Shown one piece after another: positions 10,485 to 20,706 of a DNA stretch of 64,000 nucleotides. Source of the stretch: Symbiodinium natans (lineage: Eukaryota > Sar > Dinophyceae > Suessiales > Symbiodiniaceae); contig CAJNDS010000169.1 in assembly GCA_905221605.1 (NCBI GenBank), positions 115,001 to 179,000 of the forward strand, in the 5' to 3' direction. A program made the translations under genes and the position numbers. The notes under the pieces are model-generated. The model was not told the DNA's origin. It saw only the letters and a list, made by a program, of their open reading frames with translations, and did no database searches. Numbering within the stretch: position 1 is the first letter of the stretch; each line of letters begins with the position of its first letter.

Positions 10485-10638
10485 CTTAACCCCAAGACAA
10501 GGTTTAGGGTTTAGGGCTTAGGGTTTAGGGTTTGGGGTTTAGGGCTTAGGGTTTAGGGTTTAGGGTTCAGGGTTCAGGGTTTAGGGTATTGGGCTTGGGG
10601 CTTAGGGTTTAGGGTTTAATGTCGCTTATTCCCGCTGC

Positions 10639-10689
10639 CTGAGGTACCTCGACTATCCGCGGCACTTTCTGGATGATGGGGACGTGCAC
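10639..10689 (-). CDS. Alveolin exon (VHVPIIQKVPRIVEVPQ)
   Basis: 51 nt, phase 0, acceptor tcggag|G, donor GC (CAG|GCAGCG). Reads VHVPIIQKVPRIVEVPQ. Confidence 0.87.
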
Positions 10690-10841
10690 CTCCGAAATGC
10701 GACGTTTGGAAAAAAAGTGTCCATGCAGCCGCTGCTACATCCCTAAACCCTAAACCCTAAACCCTAAACCCTAAACCCTAAACCCTAAACCCTAAACCCT
10801 AAACCCTAAACCCTTGAGGGTTCACGACACAAGACGCTCAC

Positions 10842-10885
10842 CGTCCCCGCACCTGTTTTTGCACGGGCACGGGAACCACCTCGTC
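10842..10885 (-). CDS. Alveolin exon (DEVVPVPVQKQVRG)
   Basis: Acceptor catgcag|G, donor GT (CG|GTGAGC). Reads DEVVPVPVQKQVRG. Its 3' phase does not fit the next recognised exon, so a small exon may be missing or the donor differs. Confidence 0.8.
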
Positions 10886-10925
10886 CTGCATGGGATGCGG
10901 GGCTGGCGCCCAGACGCAGACGCAA

Positions 10926-11105
10926 AACACAATGAGAAAGAAAGAGAAAGAGAAAGAGACAGAGAGAGAGAGAGAGAAAGCTTTTTTTAAAGAGTGCACC
11001 AAAAGGATCAAAAGAAAGCAAAACAAGGAAAGAGAAGAAGAGGAAGAGGAAGAAGAAGAAGAAGAAGAGGAAGAGCTAGAGTTAGAGATGAAGAGAAAAG
11101 GAGGG
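10926..11105 (+). repeat. Purine (GA/GAA/GAG) tract
   Basis: About 180 bases of gaga/gaagaa repeats in the intron between exons 10842-10885 and 11165-11219. Yields poly-Glu and poly-Ser false ORFs. Confidence 0.9.
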
Positions 11106-11164
11106 AGCGAGGCAGGCTGTGCCATCGAACGAAATCCTATAAACACCCCAAACAGCCAAGTTGC

Positions 11165-11219
11165 CTCGTACTGTATCGTCGGAACCTCCACGTGTCTCTG
11201 GATGGTCTGGACCTCCACA
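11165..11219 (-). CDS. Alveolin exon (VEVQTIQRHVEVPTIQYE)
   Basis: Acceptor attgcag, donor GC (GAG|GCAACT). Reads VEVQTIQRHVEVPTIQYE and joins in phase 0 to 10885. The intron to its left carries a GA-rich (GAA/GAG)n tract. Confidence 0.85.
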
Positions 11220-12118
11220 CTGCAATTGGATCCCTATAGCAGCTAAGAGCAATATTTTCAGTTCTCTGCATGCACCCCTGAACCCTCAACCCTAAACCCG
11301 AAACCTAAACCCGAAACCCTAAACCCTAAACCCCAAACCCTAAACCCCAAACCCTACACCCACGTTGGAGGGGCATCCTAAGGACGTAAGTGTAAGGGGC
11401 CGAACGACACATGGACACAAGAGCAAAGCAAGAGACCGGTCGCAAGAGCCAACTGGCCACGTGGGTTTAGGGTTTAGGGTTTAGGGTTTAGGGTTTAGGG
11501 TTTAGGGTTTAGGGTTTAGGGTCTTTAAGGTTTAGGGTTTAGGGTTTAGGGTTTAGGGTTTTGGGGTCCTTGTGGGTTTAGGAGGTTTGGGTTCAGGAGG
11601 TTTGGGTTTAGGAGGTTTGGGTCTAGGGTTTAGGTGGTTTAGGGCTCAGGGTTCAGGGTTTTAGCGTTCCCTTATAGAGGGCAATATAGGGATTACATAG
11701 GGAATGAGGGAATGAGGCACCCTATATATACCCGTTAAGGGATTATATAGGGCAGTACGGGGGTTGTTGTTCTTGATTGCGCGGGTTGTTCTGAAGCAAA
11801 CAACAGATTCTAAGGGTGCCGAATTCTGTAGAGGAATTAAAAAGGGACCCCTGAACCCTAAACCCTAAACCCCAAACCCTAAACCCTATAAACCCCAAAT
11901 CCTAAACCCTACACCCCAAACCCCAAACCCTAAACCGTAAACCCGAAACTGCTTGAATTGAAGTTGCACTCGAACCCCGCAGCCTCATTCGCCGATAGAG
12001 CGTTAACGCTCAAATCCCCAAAAGCGAAACGCCAAACATGCTTAATACCTGAGCATCCCTAAACCCTAAACCCTAAACCCTAGACCCTAAATAACCTTTA
12101 ATATTTCGGCCGAGGCGC

Positions 12119-12145
12119 GATAGGGACATGCTCGTGCCGCTGTAC
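12119..12145 (-). CDS. 27-nt alveolin exon (VQRHEHVPI)
   Basis: Acceptor ccttag|G, donor GC, phase 0, at a CCCTAAA-to-TTTAGGG transition. Reads VQRHEHVPI. Confidence 0.7.
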
Positions 12146-12936
12146 CTAAGGTGCCCAGGCGGCTCACGGGGCTTCTGTTCGGTTCTGGAGGCCCCAGAAG
12201 GTTTAGGGTTTAGGGTTGAGGGTTTAGGGTTTAGGGTTTAGGGTTTAGGGTTCAGGGTTTAGGGTTTAGGGTTTAGGGTTGTTTCTATTCTAAGATTTTC
12301 CAGGGGAATGTGTTGGGGGGGGGGGTTGCTGACCTGCCAGGCTTGTGAGAGCTTTGTGGAGTTGCAGGGTGTATGCTGCGGTTCGGGATTCGGGCTGTGG
12401 AAGGTTTGGTAGAGGCGCTGTAGGGCTGTGTGTGTGTGTGAGAGTTTGGGCTGAAACCCTGAGTTGCGCCTGCAAGTTTGCTAGGGGTTAAAGTCTAGGG
12501 CTTAGGGTGTGGTTTAGGGTTTAGGTTGGGCGTTTTAGGGTTTAGGTTTGGGGGGTTTAGGGCTTGGGGGCTTAGGGGGTTGTCTCAAGATCAACCCACT
12601 CAACCCTGCATCCTAAATACTGATGATTATTCAAAACTCTGAACCCTTCAATATGAACCCTGGCTCACATGTAAAAGTATAGAAACCTAAACCCTAAGAA
12701 GCCCTGAAATCCTACCTGCACAGGTGCTCGCGGGGCATTAAGGGCCTCTTGCAGGGAATTCGGCAAGCCAAAAAGCCCTAATCTCTAAAACCCTAAACCC
12801 TAAACCCTAAACCCTAAACCCTAAACCCTAAACCCTAAACCCTAAACCCTAAACCCTAAACCCTAAACCCTAAACCTCCCTACCCTACTCCACCAGGTGA
12901 ACCCGGCAGTTTTGGGCTTTGGGCTGAGGTGGCGGC

Positions 12937-12978
12937 CGGGACATGGACGTGGTGGTCCACATACTCCAAAACAGGGAC
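12937..12978 (-). CDS. Alveolin exon (VPVLEYVDHHVHVP)
   Basis: 42 nt, phase 0, acceptor tttcag|G, donor GC. Reads VPVLEYVDHHVHVP. Confidence 0.85.
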
Positions 12979-13081
12979 CTGAAACTCGGGCACTGAATCC
13001 TAAACCCTAAACCCTAAACCCTAAACCCTAAACCCTAAACCCTAAACCCTATGGAGCCAAGGGGCCCCAATTTATCTAGGC

Positions 13082-13108
13082 TTGTAAGGATTCGGGGCAT
13101 AGGGCATT
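13082..13108 (-). CDS. Candidate 27-nt exon
   Basis: Acceptor acccag, donor GC, CCCTAAA left and TTTAGGG right. NALCPESLQ in phase 0; MPYAPNPY in another frame. Confidence 0.42.
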
Positions 13109-13394
13109 CTGGGTTGCGGGGGTTTAGGGTTTATAGCAGTTAAGTATGCAGACTCTCCAGCTAGTCGACAACTAAACTCATGTTTAGTGTTGGTCAGCTC
13201 TGCTACATTCTAAACAAGCATGAGAAGACTCGAACGCCTTCCCCCCAGCCCAGCCCCCCACCCCCCGCACTGAAGCCTAAACCCTGAACCCTGCAGACCC
13301 TAGACCCTAGACCCTAAACCCTAAACCCTAAAGACCCTAAACCCTAAACCCCAAACCTTAAACCCTACACCCCAAAACCTAAACCCTAAACCCA

Positions 13395-13543
13395 AAACCC
13401 TAAAGACCCTAAAGACCCTAAAGACCCTAAAGACCCTAAAGACCCTAAAGACCCTAAAGACCCTAAAGACCCTAAAGACCCTAAAGACCCTAAAGACCCT
13501 AAAGACCCTAAAGACCCTAAAGACCCTAAACCCTAAACCCTAA
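13395..13543 (-). repeat. CCCTAAAGA 9-mer array
   Basis: About 16 nearly perfect taaagaccc units, a homogenised variant left of exon 13584-13649. Confidence 0.93.
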
Positions 13544-13583
13544 ACCCCCCTAAAGCCTATAAAGCCTAAAGCCGAAGCCCTGC

Positions 13584-13649
13584 CTCCACGGTCTTCGGCA
13601 CCTTCTGGATGACGGGCACGTGCCTCTGCTTGGTGATGGGAACGTCCAC
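13584..13649 (-). CDS. Alveolin exon (VDVPITKQRHVPVIQKVPKT)
   Basis: 66 nt, phase 0, acceptor gcgcaag|G, donor GC (GAG|GCAGGG). Reads VDVPITKQRHVPVIQKVPKT. A 9-mer CCCTAAAGA array is on the left and TTTAGGG on the right. Confidence 0.87.
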
Positions 13650-14015
13650 CTTGCGCCGGTGGTTTAGGGTTTAGGGTTTAGGGTTTAGGGTTTAGGGGTT
13701 AGGGTTTAGGGTTTGGGGTTTTTGGGTTTAGGGTTTAGGGTTCAGACTTCAGGGTTCAGAGGTTTGGGCTTAGGGTTTAGGGCTTCGGGTCTAGGGTTGC
13801 AGGAGGGCTTCCGTGTTCAGCGCAAACCCCTGTAAGCCCCACTAACCCCACGCGGTATGAACCCTGGAAAAGCTCTGAACCCTCAACCCTAAACCCTAAA
13901 CCCTAAACCCTAAACCCTAAACCCTAAACCCTAAACCCTGAGTCCCAAGCAGCAGTTGGTCTGGCTGATCTCACTAGTCGGGTCAAGCAAGCCCAGAAAA
14001 CCTACAAACCCTCAA

Positions 14016-14131
14016 CTAGACCCAAGAGTAACCTAGGAATAAGGAGAGTGCCCTTTTTTGGCCCAAAGGGGCATAAAATGGAATCAAAACCTTAAAAACA
14101 AAGGGAAACAAGGGCCTACTCTGGGTCCTAG
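14016..14131. mobile_element. Family I inverted-repeat element, full copy
   Basis: 116 bp with imperfect terminal inverted repeats, ctagacccaagagta at the left and tactctgggtcctag at the right. No coding capacity. Confidence 0.78.
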
Positions 14132-14237
14132 GTCGTAGGTCCTAAACCCTAAACCCTAAACCCTATAAACCCTATAAACCCTATAAACCCTATAAACCCT
14201 AAACCCTAAACCCTAAACCCTAAACCCCCCAAAAAAA

Positions 14238-14264
14238 GGAATAAAGGCCTACTCTGGGTCCTAG
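14238..14264. mobile_element. Family I element, right-end fragment
   Basis: aggaataaaggcctactctg and the terminal ctag only. Confidence 0.6.
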
Positions 14265-14311
14265 TCAAAGAGATCTTGAAGGCCCCTACAGCCGGCAATT
14301 GGGCTCCCGGC

Positions 14312-14366
14312 GATTTTGTCGACGTACTGAACTTGAGGCACATCGATCGGTTTCTTGACAACCTTC
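14312..14366 (-). CDS. Alveolin exon (KVVKKPIDVPQVQYVDKI)
   Basis: Acceptor agccag|G, donor GC. Reads KVVKKPIDVPQVQYVDKI, with the DVPQVxYVDKI block typical of alveolins. Confidence 0.86.
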
Positions 14367-14714
14367 CTGGCTTGTAGGGATTAAAGGGCTTAGGGTTTCG
14401 GAGGACTGGGGGTGTTGGGCTGAGCGTTGCGGGAAGCTTCTTGACAGCTTTCCTGGCTTTTTGGTTCAGGGTTGCTATTGGATGGCTTTCCAGACCCAAA
14501 CCCTGAACCCAAAACCCTTAATTAACCCTTAACCAGTAAACCCCAAACCGGATTCTTGAGCAGATGTTTTCATCGGATTAAGGATTACGTATAACAAATC
14601 CAATGAAACTAAAGTGGCCTTTCCTGACAAGCTGCCTAGTTTGGGGGGGGTCTTGGAGGTGTAAGGGGAGCCTATGCTTCCGGTGCATTTCTTGATAGTT
14701 TTCCAAAGCACTTC

Positions 14715-14858
14715 AAGGGTTGGGGTTTAGGGTTTAGGGTTTAGGGTTTAGGGTTTAGGGTTTAGGGTTTGGGGTTTGGGGTTTAGGGTTTAGGGTTTAG
14801 GGTTTAGGGTTTAGGGTTTAGGGTTTGGGGTTTGGGGTTTGGGGTTTGGGGTTTGGGG
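14715..14858 (+). repeat. TTTAGGG array
   Basis: About 20 units, the last block tttgggg. Confidence 0.92.
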
Positions 14859-15034
14859 TCCATGCTCTTTTCATCTCGCGCTCTGTTGGTATTGCGGGAG
14901 AATAGACACATGTATACTCACACCACAAACACGAGACAAGAACCAAAGGCATCACGAATATTGTGCCCTCAAGATTGGGCGAAATGCTCTGCATTCAGCC
15001 CTGAATTCTTAGCCCTGAAGCCTAAACCCTAACT

Positions 15035-15176
15035 CTACTTGGAGGTTCAGGGTACTTACTTATAACCTCCCCAAAAAAACTGTACGTACAAGCCCCTAAG
15101 TCCCCCAAGTAGGTTTAAGTAGACTAATAATAATTATACGGTTATAAGTTATAAGTACCCATGAACCTCCCAGTAG
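15035..15176. mobile_element. Family IV inverted-repeat element, full copy
   Basis: 142 bp, ends ctacttggaggttcagggta and ataagtacccatgaacctcc, then cagtag: inverted repeats of about 24 bp. Confidence 0.75.
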
Positions 15177-15208
15177 ACCCTAACCCTCAACCCTCTCTGC
15201 GCCCAGGC

Positions 15209-15236
15209 ACTCCACCGGCACGTGCTCGATGACCAC
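15209..15236 (-). CDS. Alveolin exon (VVIEHVPVE)
   Basis: Acceptor ggcgcag|G. Reads VVIEHVPVE; several GC donors are possible between 15201 and 15208, so the 3' end is uncertain. Confidence 0.66.
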
Positions 15237-15414
15237 CTGCGCCCGTGCCCAACAAGAACGACAACGAGGCCCATGATCGACGAGACCCTCGCTGGGGTCT
15301 GGGTTTAGGGACCCTCGAAACCCGGGTCTAGGGTTTAGGGTCTAGGGTCTAGGGTTTATGCTGTGATTGCGAACGGCTGTCCGCGGCCGCAAGTGGAGTC
15401 CGCCCACAAAAACC

Positions 15415-15745
15415 CGAAAAGCCGAAAACCCGAAAAGTCGAAAAGTTGATTGGGGCACAAGCTTAGCGCGAAAAGGCGAAAAGTCGAAAAGTCGAAAATG
15501 CGGGAAAAGTACCGAAAAATCCGAAAAGTCGCCGAAAAAAACGAAAAGTCGCCGAAAAAACGAAAAGCCGAAAAGCCGAAAAGTCGAAAAGTCGAAAAGT
15601 CGAAAAGTTGTGAAAATCCCGAAAAGTAGGAAAAGTCGAAAGCATGAATATTTTCGAACAATCCTGAACGTTCCGAGCAGGCTGAAAGTCCCGAAATGTC
15701 CAAAAGCCGAAATGTCGAAAGGCGGAAAAGTGGGCAAAGCACATT
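15415..15745. repeat. cgaaaag minisatellite, first block
   Basis: Irregular tandem cgaaaagt/cgaaaagc units of 7-10 bp over 330 bp. It is free of stops in several frames, so it gives long false ORFs. Confidence 0.9.
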
Positions 15746-15801
15746 CTTCTAGAAGTTGTAAGGTGAAGTGCCGGGAACCCAGCATTGGTTTTTATGCGGT
15801 T

Positions 15802-15802
<1 letters not shown>

Positions 15803-15848
<46 letters not shown>
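15803..15848 (+). repeat. 46-base G run
   Basis: Uninterrupted G homopolymer, with a short gcttggggggca tail. Length may be inexact in any assembly. Confidence 0.95.
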
Positions 15849-16110
15849 CTTGGGGGGCACGGACTGGATGGACACGCAGTCGTCCTGGAAGGTGTAAACC
15901 TTGTGAGCTCGAAAAGCCTAACCTTCAAGCCTCACCTCGGGAGTCAAGAAGCTTTAGAACTTGTAGATTTCGGGCCGCTGGCCCAGGAAAGGCCTGAGTT
16001 TCACTGAGTAGGAATCATAGGGTTTTGGATGTTTGGTTTGTTTTTGAATCTACCTCAAAATTCAGAGTCGTACTTGAAGATACTAAATTTGTGGCAGTTG
16101 GCCTTGAAGG

Positions 16111-16590
16111 TGCTCTGAACAACTAACTCTTTAACCTTGCCCCTGAACAGTCTAGCTCTTCTTAACCCTTAACCCATATTTTTGATATGATCCTTAACCC
16201 TTTTCAACATAGCAAATGTCTAAAGCTCCGAGCCTTGACCCTGAACTCTGAACCTCTCAACACCGTAAGCTTTAAACTCTGAAGCGTTTGATCTCTGGGT
16301 ACGCTGCACTAATCCTGGGATGGGGTGGTATGAGCTTGTAGCTCTGAACTTCTTTGGAAATCTGGGTGCAGGTTAGGGTCCAGAGATAAAGTGCTCTGAA
16401 CAACTAACTCTGTAACCTTGTCTTTGAATAGTGGAACTCTTCCTAACGCTCAACCCTTGATTTTCTTGCTTCAATAATCTTTCTTGTAAACTCTTAACCT
16501 GGACTATGTGAAGCCTGAATGTCTAAACTCCATAGGCTCTAAACTCTGAAGCATTGTTCTTGGAGATCTGGGTTCAAGGCCCTGGGTCTA
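16111..16590. repeat. 281-bp tandem duplication
   Basis: tgctctgaacaactaactct at 16111 recurs at 16392, followed by matching taaccttg, gaactcttc and taaactctgaagc blocks. The copies are clearly diverged. The region 15850-16600 lacks telomere-type arrays. Confidence 0.75.
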
Positions 16591-16609
16591 AAGATGATCG
16601 CCAAGTGTC

Positions 16610-16690
16610 TTCTCCGGATGTATGTAGGCTGCCCAGGCACGTCGTTGAGGCTGTCGCATGTAAGATCCACGCGGCGAAGCCTACAAGGCC
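16610..16690 (-). CDS. Possible exon in an otherwise repeat-filled stretch
   Basis: Open minus frame with an AG (tgtag|GCTTCG) reading RRVDLTCDSLNDVPGQPTYI. Ends not defined and not alveolin-like. Confidence 0.25.
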
Positions 16691-16778
16691 TTCTTAAATT
16701 CGGAGCGGCTGTAGATTTATGATAGCACTGGTTTAGGATGTGTGTGTGTGTGTGTCGTCGGAAGGGCTGACGGGGATG

Positions 16779-17108
16779 AGCCCGAAAAGCCCGAAAAGTT
16801 GAAAAGTGCAGGAAAATCTCGAAAAGTGCACAAGCCCCGAAAAGTCGAAAAGCCCGAAAAGCCACGAAAAGTCGAAAAGTCCAGAAAAGTCCTGAGGGGG
16901 ATGAGCCCGAAAAGTCCGAAAAGTCGAAAAGTGTAGAAAAATCTTGAAAAGTGCACAAGCCCCGAAAAGTCGAAAAGCCCGAAAAGCCACGAAAAGTCGA
17001 AAAGTCCCGAAAAGTCCCGGCGAGACCCGAAAAGTCGAAAAGTCGACAACTTTTCGACTTTTCGACTTTTCGACTTTTCGACTTTTCGACTTTTCGACTT
17101 TTCGATTT
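16779..17108. repeat. cgaaaag minisatellite, second block, ending in a palindrome
   Basis: Two ~115 bp super-units (each from gggatgagcccgaaaag) of cgaaaag repeats. The unit then flips to cttttcg; exact 16 bp arms at 17028-17043 and 17049-17064 around cgaca. Confidence 0.9.
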
Positions 17109-17331
17109 TTTTAGGGCGTCTCCGCCTATCTGCAAGCGCGGAAGCTTGCGTGCTTAGTAGGGTTTAGGGTTTAGGGTTTAGGGTCTAGAGGTTGAGGGTT
17201 TAGGGTTTAGGGTTGAGGGTTTAGGGTTTAGGGTTTAGGGTTTAGGGTTTAGTGTAAACCCACCTGAAACCCTACCACCCACCCAAATCCGAAACGGGCC
17301 TGCAGCTCAACTCGTCAACTCAAGTCGGGGC

Positions 17332-17386
17332 CTTGGGAACCTCGGTGATGTTCTCCTGGATGATGGGCTTCTTCCGCTGCACCGTC
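17332..17386 (-). CDS. Alveolin exon (TVQRKKPIIQENITEVPK)
   Basis: Acceptor tagcag|G, donor GC (AAG|GCCCCG). Reads TVQRKKPIIQENITEVPK, in phase with 18208-18254. Confidence 0.83.
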
Positions 17387-17394
17387 CTGCTAGG

Positions 17395-17515
17395 GTTTAG
17401 GGTTTAGGGTTTAGGGTTTAGGGTTTAGGGTTTAGGGTTTAGGGTTTAGGGTTTAGGGTTTAGGGGTTAGGGGTTAGGGGTTAGGGGTTAGGGGTTAGGG
17501 GTTAGGGGTTAGGGT
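17395..17515 (+). repeat. TTTAGGG and TTAGGGG arrays
   Basis: Ten TTTAGGG units then seven TTAGGGG units, right of exon 17332-17386. Confidence 0.92.
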
Positions 17516-17718
17516 TTAGGGCTTCAGGGTTCAGGGTTTCGGGTTTCGGGTTTAGGGTTTCGGGATTAGGGATTTCGGGTTTAGGGTTCTTCAGGGGCTG
17601 TCTAGTCTATTTGTCTCCGTCACCTTCTCTCCCTCCCCCTCCCAAACTTCCAGAATCCGCCCAAGCTCCCTAAACTCCCCAAACTCCCCAAACTCTGAAA
17701 CCCCGTAAACTCCAAAAC

Positions 17719-17819
17719 TTGGGATGTTCCCCCTTATACTAGTAGTCCTTAGTAGGGATTATACTAGCGGGTACTCTAATCCCCATTAAGGACTGTTTGT
17801 ATAAGGGAGAACATCCCAA
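17719..17819. mobile_element. Family VI inverted-repeat element
   Basis: ttgggatgttcccccttata at the left, tataagggagaacatcccaa at the right. A left-end match (ttgggatgctcccccctgc) recurs at 21030-21050. Confidence 0.68.
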
Positions 17820-18052
17820 TCTAAAACCCTTGACCCCGAAACTCCAAACCCTGACCCTTAACCGCCCCCCCCCCCCACACACCTAAGCCCGAAAAACGCC
17901 ATACACCCTACAAAACCTATAGGCCCGAAACTCGCAACCCTCAACTTCCCTCAACCCCTCCCCCCCGCAAGCCCGAGCAACACTCTATCAACCAACCAAG
18001 AAAAGAAACTGGTCCCAGGTAGCTCTCAACCCTAAACCCTAAACCCTAAACC

Positions 18053-18084
<32 letters not shown>

Positions 18085-18207
18085 ACCTTCAACCCTCAAC
18101 CCTCAACCCTAAACCCTAAACCCTACCCAAACCCTAAACCCTTTTAAAACCTATGTAGGCTCGAAACACTAAAAGAAAATTATTCGCCGACGGCGTTTCG
18201 ACCACAC

Positions 18208-18254
18208 CTCTGCAGGATCTGCGGCTTGATCACCTCAATCTTCTGGACCTGGTC
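18208..18254 (-). CDS. Alveolin exon (DQVQKIEVIKPQILQ)
   Basis: Acceptor cctcgag|G, donor GT (AG|GTGTGG). Reads DQVQKIEVIKPQILQ; the split Arg codon is completed by exon 17332-17386. Confidence 0.8.
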
Positions 18255-19199
18255 CTCGAGGGTATTTGGTATTTAGGGTTTAGGGTTTAGGGGTTTAGGG
18301 TTTAGGGTTTAGGGTTTAGGGTTTAGGGTTTGAGATTTATGGTTTAGGGCCAGGGTTTAAGGTTTAGGGCTTGGAGCTTTAAAAGGGGCTAGTTGGTAGT
18401 GGCTTTCAAAAACAGCCGTACAGCCAGAAAGCAGGCTCCCTTCTCGTAAGGATTTCCCCCCGTATTTGTTTGGTCCACCTTGAGAACAAGGGCCTGCTGT
18501 CCTGGGTGGTATTTAGGACGTTTGCCTTTTGTGGAGTAGGGTAAAGTCGGGTGATGTAAGGTGAAGGCTTTTTGGGGACCCTAAACCCTAAACCCTAAAC
18601 CCTTAACCCTAAACCCTAAACCCTAAACTCTAAACCCTCTTCATTGAGTGAGCGAGTGAGTGAGTGAGTGTCGACCTGCAGGTTAGCGTCCCTCTCATTT
18701 TCTTCGGGGGGCTCCGAGGAACGTCATCGCCACCCCACCGCCACAGAGTTGAAGTGGAGGATTCGGGATCTCATTCTCAAGGGCTTGGATTCCATGTGAT
18801 TGGAGGGTATGTAAAAACGATGATCCGAGAGTCTGAATTTCGGCAGGGTGCGCCGGATGCGCGGAACAGCAGTTGTTGATTTGGGTCGGAGGAGCCACAC
18901 TACACATGATCATAGCCCAAGGGCCGAGAGGGTATTCAATTAGGGTTCCTTAGGGTCCAGGGTTCTCTAAGGTGTCTAAGCTCCTGTAGGTTTTGGGGGT
19001 AAACTTGAGGTTCCCGTAACCGTAAACCCCTACAGAGCCCTCCTACTACTTGCTACTTACTACTTCCTAGAGATTCTTTCTACTTCTTACTACTACCTAC
19101 TACTACTTACTACTACTTACTTCTACCTACTACTTACTACTACGTACTACTTCTTCCTACTACTATGCCCTAAACCCCTGCAGGGTCTCAAGACCAGGC

Positions 19200-19238
19200 A
19201 GTGCGCGGGACGGGCACATAGCAGTGACAGACATGTGG
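19200..19238 (-). CDS. Alveolin exon (PHVCHCYVPVPRT)
   Basis: 39 nt, phase 0, acceptor tcccgag, donor GC. Reads PHVCHCYVPVPRT; Cys-containing. Confidence 0.66.
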
Positions 19239-19290
19239 CTCGGGAGGAACAAAGACGACAGGGCTGTGGGGTGTACGAAAATCAGGGACC

Positions 19291-19370
19291 CGCCATATAG
19301 ACCCCCAACGAGTAGGATTCCTTTATAAAAAAGGACCCCACTAAGGTACCCCTAATTTCGGAAACCCCAT
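19291..19370 (-). mobile_element. Family II dispersed element, reverse copy
   Basis: Reverse complement matches 39099-39180 over most of its length (aaggtacccctaatttcgga and the aaaccccatat block). Partial reverse copies also at 20150-20210 and 24290-24345. Confidence 0.62.
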
Positions 19371-19633
19371 ATCGATTCGTTTGGGCCTGCTTGACAGCCC
19401 TCCTCGTATGATCTAGGGGTAACCCAAAAGCCTGGCAAGGCGGACACCTGAAAAGTTCCATCGAAGGACGAACAAAAAAGGGGGGTTCTAAGTTATGGTT
19501 GATCGACTCCTTATTGGGGTTCCCATTAGTAATAGGGACCCCCATGTTGATAGTCCCCAACCGGTGACTAAATCCCCACAGACCTGCGAGGACCTCAACA
19601 ATTAAGTGACACTCAACTGACTCTCAAGCGTGC

Positions 19634-19690
19634 CTGAACGGTCACATGCTGAACCGTCTGTGTGACCTTGGGCACTCTGACAATTGTCTC
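19634..19690 (-). CDS. Alveolin exon (ETIVRVPKVTQTVQHVTVQ)
   Basis: 57 nt, phase 0, acceptor cttgcag|G, donor GC (CAG|GCACGC). Reads ETIVRVPKVTQTVQHVTVQ. Unusually it has no telomere-type array beside it. Confidence 0.84.
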
Positions 19691-20289
19691 CTGCAAGAGA
19701 CTTCATAGTGTGGAGCTTCCTGAAACCCAAAGCCCGAAACCCAAACCGGTCTACAGCTGTAATACCGGAGCCTGCGCAGTAGCTTAGGTTAGATGTCAAG
19801 GATCTGTTTTCCAACTTGTGAGATCGGGGCGAGATGCTGATTGCTTCTGCTGCAATCCGCAAGGCTTGAACCCTGCAATCCGAGAGCCCTTCACCCCGAA
19901 AGCCCAAGAAAACTGTAAGCCATGCACCCGGAAGCCAATGTCTACCTCAAACCTTACACCCCCAGCCCTCAAATTCACAAGTGCCAAACACTTGAACCCT
20001 AACCTGCTAATTGCCGCAGAACTCTCCCCCACCCCCCCACCCAAAATCTGAAATTCTGCCTAAAAAGGGGAATATAGGTTTTGTCATTCTACTTTATTCG
20101 GGGTTCTTAAGCAGCTACTAGTGACCCAGGCATCGCTGCTAGCATAGCAGGATCCCCTGAGAATAAGGAACCAACACGGTACCCCTAATCTCGCACACCC
20201 CGAACTCCTTAAACCCTCACCCTAAACCCTAAACCCTAAACCCTGAACCCTGAACCCTGAACCCTAAACCCTAAACCCAGACATCACTC

Positions 20290-20338
20290 CTCGATCACCA
20301 CTTTCGGCACTTCGACGGTTTTCTCCAGGATGATCGGC
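20290..20338 (-). CDS. Alveolin exon (PIILEKTVEVPKVVIE)
   Basis: Acceptor gccacag|G, GA donor (GAG|GAGTGA). Reads PIILEKTVEVPKVVIE and leaves phase 0. CCCTAAA left, TTTAGGG right. Confidence 0.83.
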
Positions 20339-20564
20339 CTGTGGCTGGCCGGGTCGATGCCCCCGAAACGCGGGGTGAGGGTTTAGGGTTTAGGGTTTAG
20401 GGTTTAGGGTTTAGGGTTTAGGGTTTTGGGTTTTGGGTTTTCGGTTCCGTGTTTAGGGTCTACACCCAATAAGGCAAGAGATAAACATGTCCCAAGGGCC
20501 TACCTAGAGTACAGCCGGTAGTATTTATCTCTCAGCGCAGTCAGGCGCTTCTTGCTGGGCTCGC

Positions 20565-20611
20565 CTTGGCACCTCCACTGTGACCTCGACCTCATTCTGG
20601 ACGAGCTTCTC
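20565..20611 (-). CDS. Alveolin exon (EKLVQNEVEVTVEVP)
   Basis: Acceptor tatgag|G, donor GC (AAG|GCGAGC). Reads EKLVQNEVEVTVEVP; the split Arg codon is completed by the next exon, a junction that supports both models. Confidence 0.8.
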
Positions 20612-20616
20612 CTCAT

Positions 20617-20706
20617 AGGGTTTAGGGTTTAGGGTTTAGGGTTTAGGGTTTAGGGTTTAGGGTTTAGGGTTTAGGGTTTAGGGTTTAGGGTTTAGGGTTT
20701 AGGGTT
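20617..20706 (+). repeat. TTTAGGG array
   Basis: Twelve perfect units starting six bases beyond exon 20565-20611. Confidence 0.93.

Noticed and set aside
10838-11246. 126-codon ORF with poly-Ser, or poly-Glu on the other strand
   Set aside because: Only its two ends are alveolin exons; the middle is an intronic purine tract.
11950-12020. tRNA-like segment with ggggttcgagtgc
   Set aside because: B-box resemblance only; the cloverleaf does not form.
12290-12475. Pro/Thr/Ser-rich minus ORF
   Set aside because: GT-rich low-complexity DNA between TTTAGGG blocks, with no acceptor-donor pair in frame.
15342-15897. Long ORFs with TFRLFDFSTFRLFG or KSRKVEKSKSRK repeats
   Set aside because: They are translations of the cgaaaag minisatellite and are open in several frames on both strands.
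18664-18913. ORFs of ~72 codons on both strands
   Set aside because: Neither has splice support or a motif, and composition does not favour one strand.
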